A model generated the notes under the pieces. It saw nothing but the letters and a program-made list of their open reading frames with translations. It had not been told where the DNA came from and ran no database searches. This document shows positions 1 through 9,836 of a stretch of 64,000 nt of DNA, piece by piece. The stretch covers positions 1,178,001-1,242,000 of the forward strand of contig NZ_CP048029.1 of NCBI RefSeq assembly GCF_011290485.1, in the 5' to 3' direction. The translations under genes were made by a program, and so were the position numbers. Every line of letters starts with the position of its first letter. The first letter of the stretch is position 1. Source of the stretch: Caldichromatium japonicum. Lineage in GTDB: Bacteria; Pseudomonadota; Gammaproteobacteria; Chromatiales; Chromatiaceae.

Positions 1-602
1 TCCGTCAAAAGGACCTCAAGATCTATCTCGGCAGCCCGGTCTTTCGCGACGAGCGCCGGCTCTCGGGGCCAGGGGTGGTCACCGGCCTGGCCTGGACGGC
101 GATGGGCGGGGCGACGCTCTCGGTCGAGGCGGCGCGGGTCCACAACTTCGCGCGCGGCTTTAAGCTCACCGGACAGCTCGGCGAGGTCATGAAAGAATCC
201 GCCGAGATCGCCTATGACTATGTGGTAGGGCATGCCGAGGCCTTCGGCATCGACCCCGAGTTCTTCGAGAAGGCATTCATCCATCTCCATGTCCCGGCAG
301 GTGCGACCCCCAAGGACGGTCCCTCAGCCGGGATCACTATGACCTCGGCCCTGATCTCGCTAGCGCGCAACCAGCCGGTACGCCGCATCGCCATGACCGG
401 CGAGATCACCCTGACCGGCGAGGTCTTTCCAGTTGGCGGGATCCGCGAAAAGCTCATCGCCGCCCGGCGGGCCGGCATCACCGAGATCATCCTGCCTGCC
501 GACAACCAAGGTGATTTTGAAGAGGTCCCAGAGCATGTCCGCGATGGATTAGAGATCCATTTCGCCGAGCGCTTCGAGGAGGTCCTGGCCTGGTTGTTCT
601 AG
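1..602 (+). CDS. lon: ATP-dependent protease Lon, C-terminal part (5' end outside the window)
   Basis: Lon is a cytoplasmic AAA+ serine protease that degrades misfolded and regulatory proteins. Only about the last 200 residues are present; the frame is open from base 3. They cover the end of the AAA+ region and the proteolytic domain. The catalytic serine lies in the motif PKDGPSAG and the partner lysine in GGIREKL, the Ser-Lys dyad of the family. The MTGEIT.GEV segment is also typical. The protein ends in VLAWLF, at the usual Lon length after the dyad. The family call is secure. Whether this is the only Lon of the genome or a second paralogue cannot be told from this fragment. Confidence 0.95.
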   Translation, partial: RQKDLKIYLGSPVFRDERRLSGPGVVTGLAWTAMGGATLSVEAARVHNFARGFKLTGQLGEVMKESAEIAYDYVVGHAEAFGIDPEFFEKAFIHLHVPAGATPKDGPSAGITMTSALISLARNQPVRRIAMTGEITLTGEVFPVGGIREKLIAARRAGITEIILPADNQGDFEEVPEHVRDGLEIHFAERFEEVLAWLF

Positions 603-608
603 ATTTAT

Positions 609-810
609 GACATCCTCCCCGCCCTCAAGGCCGAAGATGCCTACAGCGCTTGAGGCGCGGCCATGAGCTGCGTTTAAGTCGCTTGGGTGGGTGCCTGCTG
701 CAGGCGACCCTACTGCATCGCTCACTTCACAGCCACACCTGGGGTGTCTCGCCCTTAAGCTTTCCCATCCTGAACGGCGGAGCTTGTCGCGCACCAGGCC
801 AAGGATTCTG
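609..810 (-). mobile_element. Orphan right end of an IS200/IS605-type (TnpB) element, no tnpB attached
   Basis: Read on the minus strand, this non-coding stretch ends in a G-rich hairpin (GGCCTTGAGGGCGGGGAGG, then ATGTC). From memory this closely resembles the hairpin that closes many TnpB-type insertion sequences and their omega-RNAs. A run of further GC-rich inverted segments precedes it over about 200 bases. No tnpA or tnpB reading frame adjoins it, and on its other side is lon. I infer a decayed element, or a solo end, that has lost its transposase. No structure prediction or database comparison was possible. Confidence 0.5.
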
Positions 811-888
811 ACTCTCAAGAAAGCACCTCCCCCGCCGTTACAGCCCCCAGACGATTCGGCCAAACCGATGGAGTATTGGGGGCGATTG

Positions 889-1101
889 ATGATCGATTCA
901 TGTGCTCAATACGGTCGGAGCGGGGTGATTGCACCGCTCGCCGGACATTGGCAGGAGGCGCGTCTGCTCCTTTCGCTCGATGCCGATCTGGGGCGGCGGC
1001 GTTGGTTGGTGCAGATCTGCGATCAGCTATCGCAGCGTCCGCTGCGTCGGCTCGATCTCGATCAGACTATCCGCTCGCTTGGCAAGACCCTCGCCCTTTA
1101 G
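889..1101 (+). CDS. Small hypothetical protein (about 70 aa)
   Basis: I do not recognise this protein. The reading frame has an ATG at 889 preceded by a G-rich stretch (TTGGGGGCG) that could serve as ribosome binding site; an upstream in-frame ATG lies at 868. The product is rich in Leu, Arg and Asp and has no cysteine motif, membrane segment or signal peptide that I can see. It ends 24 bases before the GGDEF gene and could be co-transcribed with it. It may also be a chance frame between the IS relic and the next gene. Confidence 0.3.
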   Translation: MIDSCAQYGRSGVIAPLAGHWQEARLLLSLDADLGRRRWLVQICDQLSQRPLRRLDLDQTIRSLGKTLAL

Positions 1102-1125
1102 CCATCTGCCATTGACTATCGAAAG

Positions 1126-2226
1126 ATGAACAGCGCCGATTTCATGTCACTGCAAGTCCTTCCCTGTCGACATCCCGTCGGCGCGGCGGCCCTGGATCGG
1201 CCCAATCCGTCGAGTGTTACGCCTCCCAAGCCCTGGCACGGATTTCGCGTTATTCCTGGCGACAACCAGTCATTGCGGGGGTTTCAGGTGCAACCGATCC
1301 ATCCAATTGCCATACCATCGCTGACGCTTGTCTCTGGGTCTGAATCCAAACAGCCGTCAGGGGGTGCCCTCGATCCTGTGCGCTTTTTGTTGACCATGTC
1401 GGCCTCGCTCGATCTCGATGAGGTGGTCAGGACACTCAACGCCTTTTTGGGCGAAGTGGTTGCGCCGAGCGGCTGGTCCTATCGCAGCCCAGGCGATGAG
1501 CTCTGTCTGGCCGAGGGACAACAGAGCGGGCATAGCATCCAGTATCAGCTCAAGTGCAACGAGCAGGCGCTCGGGGTGTTGAAGCTATGGCGCAATCGGC
1601 CCTTTACCGCCGAGGATCAGCAGCAGATCGAAGCTCTCTTGGCCTTGGCTGTGCCCTCGATCCACAATGCACTCCGGTTCTTTCAGATCAACCGGCAGCT
1701 CGAGCGCGACCCCTTGACGGGGTTGGGTAACCGCCGCGCCCTGACGATTCAGGGCGCCCAATGGCTGGCCGATTGCATCCGCCACCGCCATCCGCTCTCG
1801 CTGCTGGTCCTGGATCTAGACCGTTTTAAGATGATCAATGACACCTATGGCCATCCGGTCGGGGATCGGGTACTGTGCCAGGTGGCCGAGATCTTGCGCG
1901 CAGTGACCCGCACAGCGGATCTATGTGTGCGGCTGGGGGGGGATGAGTTTGTGGTACTCCTGCCGGGGGCAACCTTAGATGAGGCCAAGGACTGCGCCGA
2001 GCGCATCCGCCAGGCGCTGGCCGAGCAGTGGGTCGAGACCGAGACAGGCGAGCGAATCGGGATCGGGGCGAGCATCGGTGCGGCCAGCCATCGCCCGGGG
2101 ATGGACCTCGATCAGCTCTATCACGAGGCCGACGCGGCGCTCTATGCCGTCAAGCAGGCGCGTCCAGAGCGTGCCCCCCGCCGGTTGGTCCGGCCAGGAT
2201 TCCAGGCTCAGCCGCTGATGGCCTAG
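1126..2226 (+). CDS. Diguanylate cyclase with GAF-like sensor domain
   Basis: The predicted product makes cyclic di-GMP from two GTP. Residues about 85-190 look like a GAF-type sensory domain. From about residue 195 a complete GGDEF domain follows (DPLTGLGNRR entry motif, active-site loop GGDEF). An RxxD inhibitory site (RTAD) lies five residues before GGDEF, so product inhibition is expected. There is no membrane segment, so it should be cytosolic. The first 80 residues look unstructured, and the true start could be a later Met or Val. A chemoreceptor gene follows after about 110 bases. The signal sensed cannot be read from the sequence. Confidence 0.85.
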   Translation: MNSADFMSLQVLPCRHPVGAAALDRPNPSSVTPPKPWHGFRVIPGDNQSLRGFQVQPIHPIAIPSLTLVSGSESKQPSGGALDPVRFLLTMSASLDLDEVVRTLNAFLGEVVAPSGWSYRSPGDELCLAEGQQSGHSIQYQLKCNEQALGVLKLWRNRPFTAEDQQQIEALLALAVPSIHNALRFFQINRQLERDPLTGLGNRRALTIQGAQWLADCIRHRHPLSLLVLDLDRFKMINDTYGHPVGDRVLCQVAEILRAVTRTADLCVRLGGDEFVVLLPGATLDEAKDCAERIRQALAEQWVETETGERIGIGASIGAASHRPGMDLDQLYHEADAALYAVKQARPERAPRRLVRPGFQAQPLMA

Positions 2227-2334
2227 TTGACCTATAAGAAAGTGATGCAATTGGCACATTGCCCCCTAACTTGGTTTAGACTCTCCCTTCATGCTTTGGT
2301 CATATAAAACAGTCTCGGGGGCAGTTTAAAGATC

Positions 2335-4002
2335 ATGCTAGGCAATCTCAGATTAAGCACGAAGCTGACCGCCAGCTTCTTCATCATGGTGGCGATGATC
2401 CTAGTCTTGAGCGCTCTGGGTACCCAGTCCGAGCTGAAGATGCGCCTTCATCTCGTCGGGATGGGCCAAGAGACCTGGCCAGCGATCGTGGCGTTGAATC
2501 GCTTGAACTATGAGCGTGTCAAGGTCCGTGCCCTAACCTATGAGATCAAAGCGCTGCAACATAAAGACACCGCCTTACTCGACCAGATCTTACGCCAGCA
2601 GACCGCAAGCTGGCAGGCACTGGATAAGGATCTCAAACAGATCGATGGCTTGCCCCGTTCGGTCGAGGAACAGGCGATCTTCACGGCGCTGAAAGCCGAT
2701 TATGTTAAATGGCGCGAGCATTATGCCGAGCTTGAGCGTTTAACCCGCGCCATGATCGAGGCGCCGGATGATGCTGCCTATAAAAGCTTATATGCCCAGT
2801 TCTCCCAACAGCTCGATGGGGCCTTTCTGGTCTCAGACCGGGTGGCGGTGCTCATCGAATCCCTGGTTGCGCTCAAGAATAAATCCACTGCTGATATTCT
2901 GACCAAAGCCCAAAAAGAAACTCAGTTGTCGGTCATTCTCTATTGGGTCAGTGCGGGTATCGGGGTAGTTTTGGCTATCCTGCTCGGGTTTTTGGTCACC
3001 CGGTCCATCCTGCGTCAGCTCGGCGCCGAGCCGGCCCAGGTTGTCGGGATCGTCAATCAGCTGGCGGAAGGCGATCTTACTGTCGACATCCAGATCCCAC
3101 CGGGCGATGAGACCAGTTTGCTCTCGGCCATGGCGCGCATGGTCGATCGGCTAAGACGCTTACTGCGCGAGGTCGCCACTGCCAGCGCCCAGGTCGCTGC
3201 CGCGGCCACCGAGCTGTCGGCGACCAGCGAGGAGACCAAGCGTCAGGTGCAGGTTGAGCAGTCAGAGGCCGATCAAGTGGCCACGGCGATGAACGAGATG
3301 ACGGCGACCGTCGAAGAGGTCGCGCGCAATGCCGCTGCTGCTGCCCATGCTGCCCAAGAGACCGACCGCGAGACCGAGGCTGGCGGTCAGGTGGTCGCCC
3401 AGACCATCTCGGCGATCGATCTGTTAGCGCAGGAGGTCGAATCAGCCGGTCAGGTCATCGCTCAGCTCTCAAAAGACAGCGAGGAGATCGGGGCGGTCTT
3501 GGATGTGATCCGCGGAGTGGCTGAACAGACCAATCTCTTGGCCCTCAATGCCGCGATCGAGGCCGCGCGTGCAGGCGAACAGGGGCGGGGCTTTGCCGTG
3601 GTCGCTGCCGAGGTGCGCACCCTCGCCAGCCGCACCCAGTCCTCGATCCAGGACATTCAAGAAAAGATCGAGCGGGTGCAAAGCGGTTCGGCTGGGGCAG
3701 TGGCAGTCATGAACAAGGGACAACAGATGGCGCGCGAGAGCGTTGTTCAAGCGCAACGCGCCGGCGAGTCGTTGCACACCATCAGCACGGCAATCGCCCG
3801 CATCGCCGACATGAACCGTCAAATTGCGAGCGCTGCCGAGGAACAGGCGGCGGTGGCCGAAGAGATCAACCGCAACATCCACACCATCTCCTCGACGGTA
3901 GATCAGACCGCAACGGCCTCCGCCCACATCGCCAGCGCTAGCGAGGAGCTCGCCCGTTTGGGCAACCGACTGCAAGAACGTCTAGGTCTTTTCCGGCTCT
4001 AG
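2335..4002 (+). CDS. Methyl-accepting chemotaxis protein (transmembrane, four-helix-bundle sensor type)
   Basis: This is an inner-membrane chemoreceptor that signals to CheW/CheA. Order of parts: a short N-terminus, a membrane helix at about 12-32, a helical periplasmic sensor of about 165 residues resembling the 4HB_MCP fold, and a second membrane helix at about 200-222. A HAMP linker (about 223-275) and a long cytoplasmic coiled coil follow. The conserved hairpin tip reads [20 protein letters not shown], typical of MCPs. The length (555 aa) is usual. No C-terminal CheR-docking pentapeptide is visible. Its sensor domain is quite different from that of the PAS receptor at 59.5-61.1 kb, so the two should sense different cues. 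Confidence 0.92.
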   Translation: MLGNLRLSTKLTASFFIMVAMILVLSALGTQSELKMRLHLVGMGQETWPAIVALNRLNYERVKVRALTYEIKALQHKDTALLDQILRQQTASWQALDKDLKQIDGLPRSVEEQAIFTALKADYVKWREHYAELERLTRAMIEAPDDAAYKSLYAQFSQQLDGAFLVSDRVAVLIESLVALKNKSTADILTKAQKETQLSVILYWVSAGIGVVLAILLGFLVTRSILRQLGAEPAQVVGIVNQLAEGDLTVDIQIPPGDETSLLSAMARMVDRLRRLLREVATASAQVAAAATELSATSEETKRQVQVEQSEADQVATAMNEMTATVEEVARNAAAAAHAAQETDRETEAGGQVVAQTISAIDLLAQEVESAGQVIAQLSKDSEEIGAVLDVIRGVAEQTNLLALNAAIEAARAGEQGRGFAVVAAEVRTLASRTQSSIQDIQEKIERVQSGSAGAVAVMNKGQQMARESVVQAQRAGESLHTISTAIARIADMNRQIASAAEEQAAVAEEINRNIHTISSTVDQTATASAHIASASEELARLGNRLQERLGLFRL

Positions 4003-4104
4003 AAGTCCCTTTGAACAATCACGCCTCCTGACAGGCCCTCTCCCTTGGTGCAAACCGGCGGCCAAGGCTCTTCTTTTGGGCCTGAGTCGGGGGGTGTATT
4101 TTGC

Positions 4105-5718
4105 CTAGCTCTCTAGTCCCGCGCCGCTGGCTGCCTGGAGCAAACGCCGGATCAATTCCTCTAGGGTCGTCGGCGTGAGAGGTTTGCTGATCCGCTCGGC
4201 GAGTCCGGAGATCTCCGGATACTCAGTCCCAGGTGAGAGCATGCCGATGAGGGGAGGGCGGAGGCTGGTCAGCGTTGTTTCTTTTGCGATCTCTGCGATC
4301 ATCGCCGTTATCTGCTCCGGAGGGCCGAGATCGACGAACACCAGGTCATAATCGCCTGCCTTCAAACAGGCGAGACCCATCTGGCGATCGGCGACCATCA
4401 CCGGATCATGTCCCCCTTGTTGGAATAGAGCGGCGGCGAGCTTTTGGTGGATTGGATCGCCTTCAATGAAAAGGATGCGCAGGCGGGGGCGATGCTCGGC
4501 GATGATGTGGCGGGTGATCAGAGGGGCGTCCTGCGCGGGGCGGTCGGCTGCCAGGACCTGGCCGAGCAGGGCGCGCAGCTCGGGCGGTGTGGTCGGTTTC
4601 ATCAAAAAGGCGTCGATCCCGAGCGAGCGGCAGCGTTCGGCATCGCCGCGCTGTCCGAGCGAGGCCAGCATCACCAAGGCCGCCCTCTCTGCCAGACCCT
4701 CGGATCTAAGCCGTTGGGCCAGTTCGAAGCCGTCGATCTCAGGGAGCACAGCATCGAAGATATAGAGATCGAACGCCTGTTGCCGTGCCAACTCCAGTGC
4801 CCGGGTGCCGCTGCTTGCCTCCTCGACGGCGAACTCCCATTCCTTCAGCCAATAGACCAGGGTGCGCCGCGTCTCACTATGATCATCGACGATCAGGGCC
4901 CGTTTGCCATGCCAATGCCCAGAGGGGGGGAGCAGGGGCTCACGGGAGGCAAGCCGCAAGAGCGGCAGGCCGATATGTAAGGTGGTCGGCGATTGGTCAT
5001 CGATCCAGATCCAGCCGCCCAGATGTTCGATCAAGCGCCGACAGATCTCAATCTGTAAACAGGCCAGGCAGCCGAGCTGGGAGATCAGGGTCTTTGGTGG
5101 CGGTGACGGGGCGAATAGCCGGCGCAGCTCATCTGGTGTCTGTCCCAAACCAAACAGCGAAAAGCGTACCCAATCGACCCTGGGGTCGTCGCTTGCCAGC
5201 CGTCTTGTCTGAATACAGAGGTTGTCCCCAGGGCAATTGGCAAACAACAGTTTAGTAAGGGTCGTTAGGATCTGGCGGATGCGTCCAGGATCGCCTTGAC
5301 TGCGGGTGGGTAGGTCACTGGCCAGGTCACAGCTCAGCGAACAACCCTGCGCCTGGGCATTGGCCACAATGGCGCTCGCGAGATCCGCAAGCAGCACCGC
5401 CGGATTAAACGGGATCTGTTCCAAACCGAGCGCACCGGATTGCAGACAGGCGATATCGAGGAGGGTCTCGACCTGACCGAGTAGGGACTGGGTTGCCACC
5501 TTGATCTGTTCGATATAGCCGCGCTGGGTGGGCCCAAGCTCCGTATCCAGGCTCAGGGCAGTGAGTTTAAGGATCTCCTGCAGCCCGCGGCTGAGATCGC
5601 AGCTCACCTCGGCCACATATTGGCTATCGGTGGGTGTGCCCTTGTTGGGAGAGGCGGGGAGGGCGTCTGCGCTGCATGTTGCCGGCGACGCGGGGGCGTG
5701 CGGTGCTTCGGCGGTCAT
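4105..5718 (-). CDS. Degenerate hybrid sensor (pseudo-kinase) with two receiver domains
   Basis: The layout is that of a hybrid histidine kinase. Residues about 35-115 form a dimerisation helix pair, about 115-260 the position of the ATPase domain, then two receiver domains at about 272-390 and 410-525. The phospho-accepting His of the usual SHELR box is replaced: the motif reads SCDLSR with Cys at about 40. The ATPase region keeps a GDPGRIRQIL helix but has lost the N box and the glycine boxes. Both receivers keep the phosphorylatable Asp (about 322 and 463) and the Lys in a KP motif (about 374 and 512). I infer a phospho-receiving or scaffold protein without kinase activity. The ATG at 5718 is chosen over an in-frame TTG at 5760; neither has a clear ribosome site. 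Confidence 0.75.
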   Translation of the reverse strand: MTAEAPHAPASPATCSADALPASPNKGTPTDSQYVAEVSCDLSRGLQEILKLTALSLDTELGPTQRGYIEQIKVATQSLLGQVETLLDIACLQSGALGLEQIPFNPAVLLADLASAIVANAQAQGCSLSCDLASDLPTRSQGDPGRIRQILTTLTKLLFANCPGDNLCIQTRRLASDDPRVDWVRFSLFGLGQTPDELRRLFAPSPPPKTLISQLGCLACLQIEICRRLIEHLGGWIWIDDQSPTTLHIGLPLLRLASREPLLPPSGHWHGKRALIVDDHSETRRTLVYWLKEWEFAVEEASSGTRALELARQQAFDLYIFDAVLPEIDGFELAQRLRSEGLAERAALVMLASLGQRGDAERCRSLGIDAFLMKPTTPPELRALLGQVLAADRPAQDAPLITRHIIAEHRPRLRILFIEGDPIHQKLAAALFQQGGHDPVMVADRQMGLACLKAGDYDLVFVDLGPPEQITAMIAEIAKETTLTSLRPPLIGMLSPGTEYPEISGLAERISKPLTPTTLEELIRRLLQAASGAGLES

Positions 5719-5843
5719 GGTCGTCGGTCGTCTGGGGCAAGGAACATGCTCGATTGTCAAAGCCTATTCGAGTGAGCAAAGGCGATCAAGCCGCTGCACT
5801 TGCCAAGGGGCAAGCCCAAGGCCTGTCCCTCCCGTGCGAACCG

Positions 5844-6917
5844 CTATTCGGCAGCAGGCGCTGGTGGGGTTGAAGATCCTGATGCCGGACCTTCTTGTTT
5901 TGCCGGCTTGGTCTGGACGAGCAGGCTGGACCGATCGAGCCCATCAAGGCTCCCCAGATCATACTTAGAGAGCCGGAAATAATAGGGCCGGTCGGAGTCT
6001 TTAAGCACATACTCCTCGCGCTCGGCCATCTTGGAGAGCCGATAGACCTTGGTCTGGCCCGAGTTGAGCTGGATCTTGAGCTCAAGCAGCGGCGATGACT
6101 GGTTGTAGCTCGGGTCATCCGCGGTCCCCAGCACATCGCGATAGCCGAGGTTTGCAAGGTTTTGGATCAGCTCGCGCACCTTTTCTTGGTCGAGCTGTTC
6201 GCCCGCGGCGGCATCGACCAGACGCCAACCCGAACCCTCCTTGGCGATCCGCCAGTCGGAGGCCGAGACATCCTGGATCTGTTCGGCATCGAGCCGCAGT
6301 TGTTCCTTGTCGACCCAGTCCTCGCGCCGGTTGGAGACATCGGCGATCGCCAGCGGCAGCTCATAGACCGCCGGATCATCGGCCGGTCGGCCATAGAGTC
6401 GTTTAAAGCTCGGGGTTTCGCCGAGGATCAGGGTCCCCAGCGGCCCATCCTTGTCGATCAGGGTCAGGCGGCGCTTGAAGTCCTGGTCTGCGATCTTGAA
6501 ACGGCTCCGCGCCTCGGCGCTGTTGGCGACCGGCAGCGGGCGCTTGAGATCCGCGAGCGCGTTTAAGAGCTGATCAACCCTGTGGCTCGCCGCTGGAAAA
6601 TCACCAAGCCCGCCGATGATCCAAGTGCTCTCTCGCCGCTCGAGCCGAACCGGCTCTGTGCCATTGGCCCCCTCGATTTGGATCGCCTTGACCTGTTCGG
6701 GTTTGAAGGCGATGAGTGGGGTCTGGGGGGCAAAGGCCCGCTCGCTCGGGGCGCTGAGAGATAGACCGAGCGCGATCAGCAGCTGTAAGACCAAAAGCCC
6801 GGCTAGACCTATGACCCATGGCGAGCGCAGATCCTGGCGCCAGCCGAGATCAGGTACGCCTGCTGGGGACAGCTCAGCGCTGTCATGAGATGACTTCGAA
6901 AACAGGATCGCAGCCAT
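5844..6917 (-). CDS. DUF4340 domain protein, third gene of a Gld-like ABC operon
   Basis: A 357-residue protein with one membrane helix near the N-terminus (about residues 33-55) followed by a periplasmic part of the DUF4340 type. A repeated beta-rich segment fits this family (for example VRLERRESTWIIGG, ELPLAIADVSNRREDWVDK). It starts four bases after the stop of the permease-GldG fusion, so the two are almost certainly co-translated. Proteins of this family occur with GldF/GldG-like ABC transporters. Their role is not established outside gliding bacteria, and I assign none here. Confidence 0.75.
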   Translation of the reverse strand: MAAILFSKSSHDSAELSPAGVPDLGWRQDLRSPWVIGLAGLLVLQLLIALGLSLSAPSERAFAPQTPLIAFKPEQVKAIQIEGANGTEPVRLERRESTWIIGGLGDFPAASHRVDQLLNALADLKRPLPVANSAEARSRFKIADQDFKRRLTLIDKDGPLGTLILGETPSFKRLYGRPADDPAVYELPLAIADVSNRREDWVDKEQLRLDAEQIQDVSASDWRIAKEGSGWRLVDAAAGEQLDQEKVRELIQNLANLGYRDVLGTADDPSYNQSSPLLELKIQLNSGQTKVYRLSKMAEREEYVLKDSDRPYYFRLSKYDLGSLDGLDRSSLLVQTKPAKQEGPASGSSTPPAPAAE

Positions 6918-6920
6918 GGT

Positions 6921-9836
6921 TCATTGACCTCCAACACCTAGGATCGCAGCGTGATAGCGTGCGCGCTGGGCGCGTGCGCGCCGATATAGCCAATAGACCA
7001 GGATGAGCCCAGCCGCTGCGAGCAGATAGTTCAGGGTCTCTAGGAACAGACGGGTCTCACGCCCAACCGGATCGAGCAGGCGGCCGAATTGACCCCGTCC
7101 GCGCAAAGACAGGAGCGCTGGATCCTCGAGCGACCAATCGATCGCATTCTGAATCAACTCGAATGGCTTAAAATAACGGGTCTGCATGGCCTCGTTGGCC
7201 AGGCTGATGGCGGTATCGCTCAAAAAGCTCGCCGACCCGATCAGGATCAGCCGCGCCGATTCGGGCGAGCTGTCGATCACCCGCGAGATCTTGGGCGACC
7301 TCTTGCCCTTGTCACCTTCGTCCTTGGCGGGTTCAGCGCCCTCTTCTTCGGGCGTGTCCTTGGGTTGATCCTGTTGCTCGAGCAGGGGCGAGGGCTTGCC
7401 GGCGAATGCCGATTCAAACCGCCCCTCGACCGCGACGGCGAGTAGCTTGCGCCCGCGGTCTGAACCGCGCGCAAACCCCAAGGGTCCATGTGCCGCGAAA
7501 TCGGGCTGCATGTCCTCAGACTCGCTGGTCCAGGCATCCGGCGAGCTTTGGATCAGGGGAGTCACCCTGCGGTTGGCCGTCTTTGCCTGATCTACACCGA
7601 TCGGTGAGACCCAATTGAGCGTAATCTGGCCGAGGCCGGCAGTGACCAGGTGATCGGCATTGAGCCCCTCGCCGCGGATATCCGGGAAATAGGGATAGTC
7701 CAGCGTCTGGATCTCGCGGATGACAAATCCACCGACATTGCGCTGAACAGGGATGGGGAAGGGGGTATTGCGCGGGTCGAGCACCAGGCGCGGTTCGAGG
7801 GTGAGACCCTGCTGGGCCAGCCAATCCTCAAGCCCGGTCGGGCGCTTGCGCGCACTGATCGCCCCGCCTGCAAGTTTGAGATCAAAGGATGAGGTAGCGA
7901 TGACCACGGTCCCGCCCTGCATTAGGAACTGATCGATAGCGAAGCGCTGTTTGTCATCCAGACCTTCAGGATCTACCACCAGCAAGAGATCGGCCTCCTC
8001 GGGTACCTGTCCTGAGGCAAGATCGGTCGCCCGGACATTGAAGCCGTCCTCAAGCACCTGGCGTAGCAGGTTGTAATCATCGACCGTACCGCCCATGCCG
8101 AATAACCCGGCCTCCGGCTGAGGTGTATAGAGCGCGATGGTCCGCAAGACCCCCGGGGCAAAACGCTTGATCGTTGCCTCCATCGCCCGATTTAGACCAG
8201 ACCGGTCGAGCGACTCGGGCAAGGGCACCGGCAGGCTGCGCGTGCCGTCCTCAAGCACCAAATAGAAATAAAACGGCGTCGGATCGACGAGGCTGGTGAT
8301 CAGGGGCTCAAAACCATAGCGCTCTCGGATGGTCTTGGCCAGGCTGCCATCCCCAGCGCCCGGGTCCTGGATTTCGAAGTCAAAGCGCCCGTGTGCGCGT
8401 CCTTTCAGCTCGGCAAGCAGGGATTCAAGCTCAACGCGCAACTGGGAGAGGGGCTCTGGAAGCCTGTCCGACGCCGAGACGAAGGCGCGCAGGGTCACGG
8501 GCTTAGTAAGGCGGGCGAATGGGTCCCCACCGCCCTGATAGCCCTGCAACACCTTACGGATACTGCGGGTGATGTCATATTCCGGGTGACGCAGGCGCAC
8601 ATCGAGATCCATCTCGCCGCGCACCTTGACCTCGATCAGGTCGCGAAAGCCCAGGGTCTCGTATTGATCGCCGTATTTGATCAGGATATCGAAATAGGAA
8701 TTGACCACCGATGCCTGATACTTGCTTGCAGTCTGGAAGGCGACCGGCTGGATCCCATAGAGCTCGCCGGCCTCGCGCTCGAGTTCAGGCGAGTCTTGCG
8801 GATTGACGATCTCGACCCGCACCCGGTCGCCGCCGGCGATCTGATACTCCTTGAGCAGGTCGCGAAGCTGGGGGATCAGCGGCGCAAGCAACGGATGGGT
8901 CTGGGCGCTGAAATAACCGCGGATGAGGAGCGGTTCTTGGAGTTGGCCCAGATAGGTCCGAGTCGCCTCTGACAGGCTGTATTGCCGACCTTCGGTCAGA
9001 TCCAGGCGGGCGCCCGCGATCCCCTGGAGCCAGAGATTGGCTGCGATCAGATTGGCGATCGCCATCCCGGTGACCAACCCCCAGCGGCGATGATGGCGCG
9101 GATTGGCTTCGGGCTCGGCCCAACCCAGGCGCTCCAGGCTATAGATGGTCAGGGCGAGGAAGACGCCGGTGAGGCTCAGATAGTAATAAAGGTCCCTGAG
9201 ATCGATGACCCCACGGGTGATCGAGTCAAAGCGCGCACCGCTCCCTAAGAGACGCAGGACCTCCCCCGTGTCATGTCCTACAAAGCTGGTCAGCGCCGGC
9301 GAGCCGATGGCATAGAAGGCAGCGCCGATCAGGGTGGTGCCGATCAGGGCGACGAGTGGGTTGTCGGTGCGCGCCGAGACAAAGAGCCCGATCGACACAT
9401 AGGCCGCAGCCAAGAGCAAGGCGGCCAGATAGGCCCCGATCACCGGACCCCAATCGAGCGGCCCAAGCCAGGAGACCGTCAGCGGTAAAGGCAGGGTGAG
9501 GGCAAGGGCGACCGCAACCAGCGCCCAGGCGGCGAGGAACTTGCCGAGGACCAGCTGATAGGTCGGAACCGGCAGGGTGAACAGGACCTCGATGGTGCCG
9601 GCGCGCCGCTCCTCGCTCCACAGACGCATGGTGAGTGCGGCGCACAAAAAGATCAAAAGGACCGGCATCCATTCAAACAGGGGGCGCGCATCGGCGATAT
9701 TGCGCGCAAAAAAGGCATCCACCCAAAAAAAGACAAAGAGCGAGATGGCCAAAAAGGCCCCGATGAAGATATAGGCCACCGGCGAGCCGAAGAAGGACCA
9801 GAGCTCGCGCCGGGCAACGGCCAGGATCTCAGGCAT
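6921..9836 (-). CDS. ABC-2 permease fused to a GldG-like domain
   Basis: This is a 971-residue fusion. Residues 1 to about 240 are an ABC-2 type permease with six predicted membrane helices and the usual RLWSEERRAGTIE loop. A further helix at about 255-275 leads into a large periplasmic GldG-like region (about 280-900), which contains GTVVIATSSFDLKL and a charged low-complexity stretch (PEEEGAEPAKDEGDKGKR). A closing membrane helix and an arginine-rich tail lie at about 930-960. In Bacteroidetes GldF (permease) and GldG are separate proteins; here they form one chain. The start overlaps the ATPase gene by eight bases. The substrate is unknown. Confidence 0.82.
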   Translation of the reverse strand: MPEILAVARRELWSFFGSPVAYIFIGAFLAISLFVFFWVDAFFARNIADARPLFEWMPVLLIFLCAALTMRLWSEERRAGTIEVLFTLPVPTYQLVLGKFLAAWALVAVALALTLPLPLTVSWLGPLDWGPVIGAYLAALLLAAAYVSIGLFVSARTDNPLVALIGTTLIGAAFYAIGSPALTSFVGHDTGEVLRLLGSGARFDSITRGVIDLRDLYYYLSLTGVFLALTIYSLERLGWAEPEANPRHHRRWGLVTGMAIANLIAANLWLQGIAGARLDLTEGRQYSLSEATRTYLGQLQEPLLIRGYFSAQTHPLLAPLIPQLRDLLKEYQIAGGDRVRVEIVNPQDSPELEREAGELYGIQPVAFQTASKYQASVVNSYFDILIKYGDQYETLGFRDLIEVKVRGEMDLDVRLRHPEYDITRSIRKVLQGYQGGGDPFARLTKPVTLRAFVSASDRLPEPLSQLRVELESLLAELKGRAHGRFDFEIQDPGAGDGSLAKTIRERYGFEPLITSLVDPTPFYFYLVLEDGTRSLPVPLPESLDRSGLNRAMEATIKRFAPGVLRTIALYTPQPEAGLFGMGGTVDDYNLLRQVLEDGFNVRATDLASGQVPEEADLLLVVDPEGLDDKQRFAIDQFLMQGGTVVIATSSFDLKLAGGAISARKRPTGLEDWLAQQGLTLEPRLVLDPRNTPFPIPVQRNVGGFVIREIQTLDYPYFPDIRGEGLNADHLVTAGLGQITLNWVSPIGVDQAKTANRRVTPLIQSSPDAWTSESEDMQPDFAAHGPLGFARGSDRGRKLLAVAVEGRFESAFAGKPSPLLEQQDQPKDTPEEEGAEPAKDEGDKGKRSPKISRVIDSSPESARLILIGSASFLSDTAISLANEAMQTRYFKPFELIQNAIDWSLEDPALLSLRGRGQFGRLLDPVGRETRLFLETLNYLLAAAGLILVYWLYRRARAQRARYHAAILGVGGQ

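Noticed and set aside
2227..2334. Sigma-54 type promoter before the chemoreceptor gene (TTGGCACATTGC)
   Set aside because: The spacing between the GG and GC elements is too short for a -24/-12 promoter.
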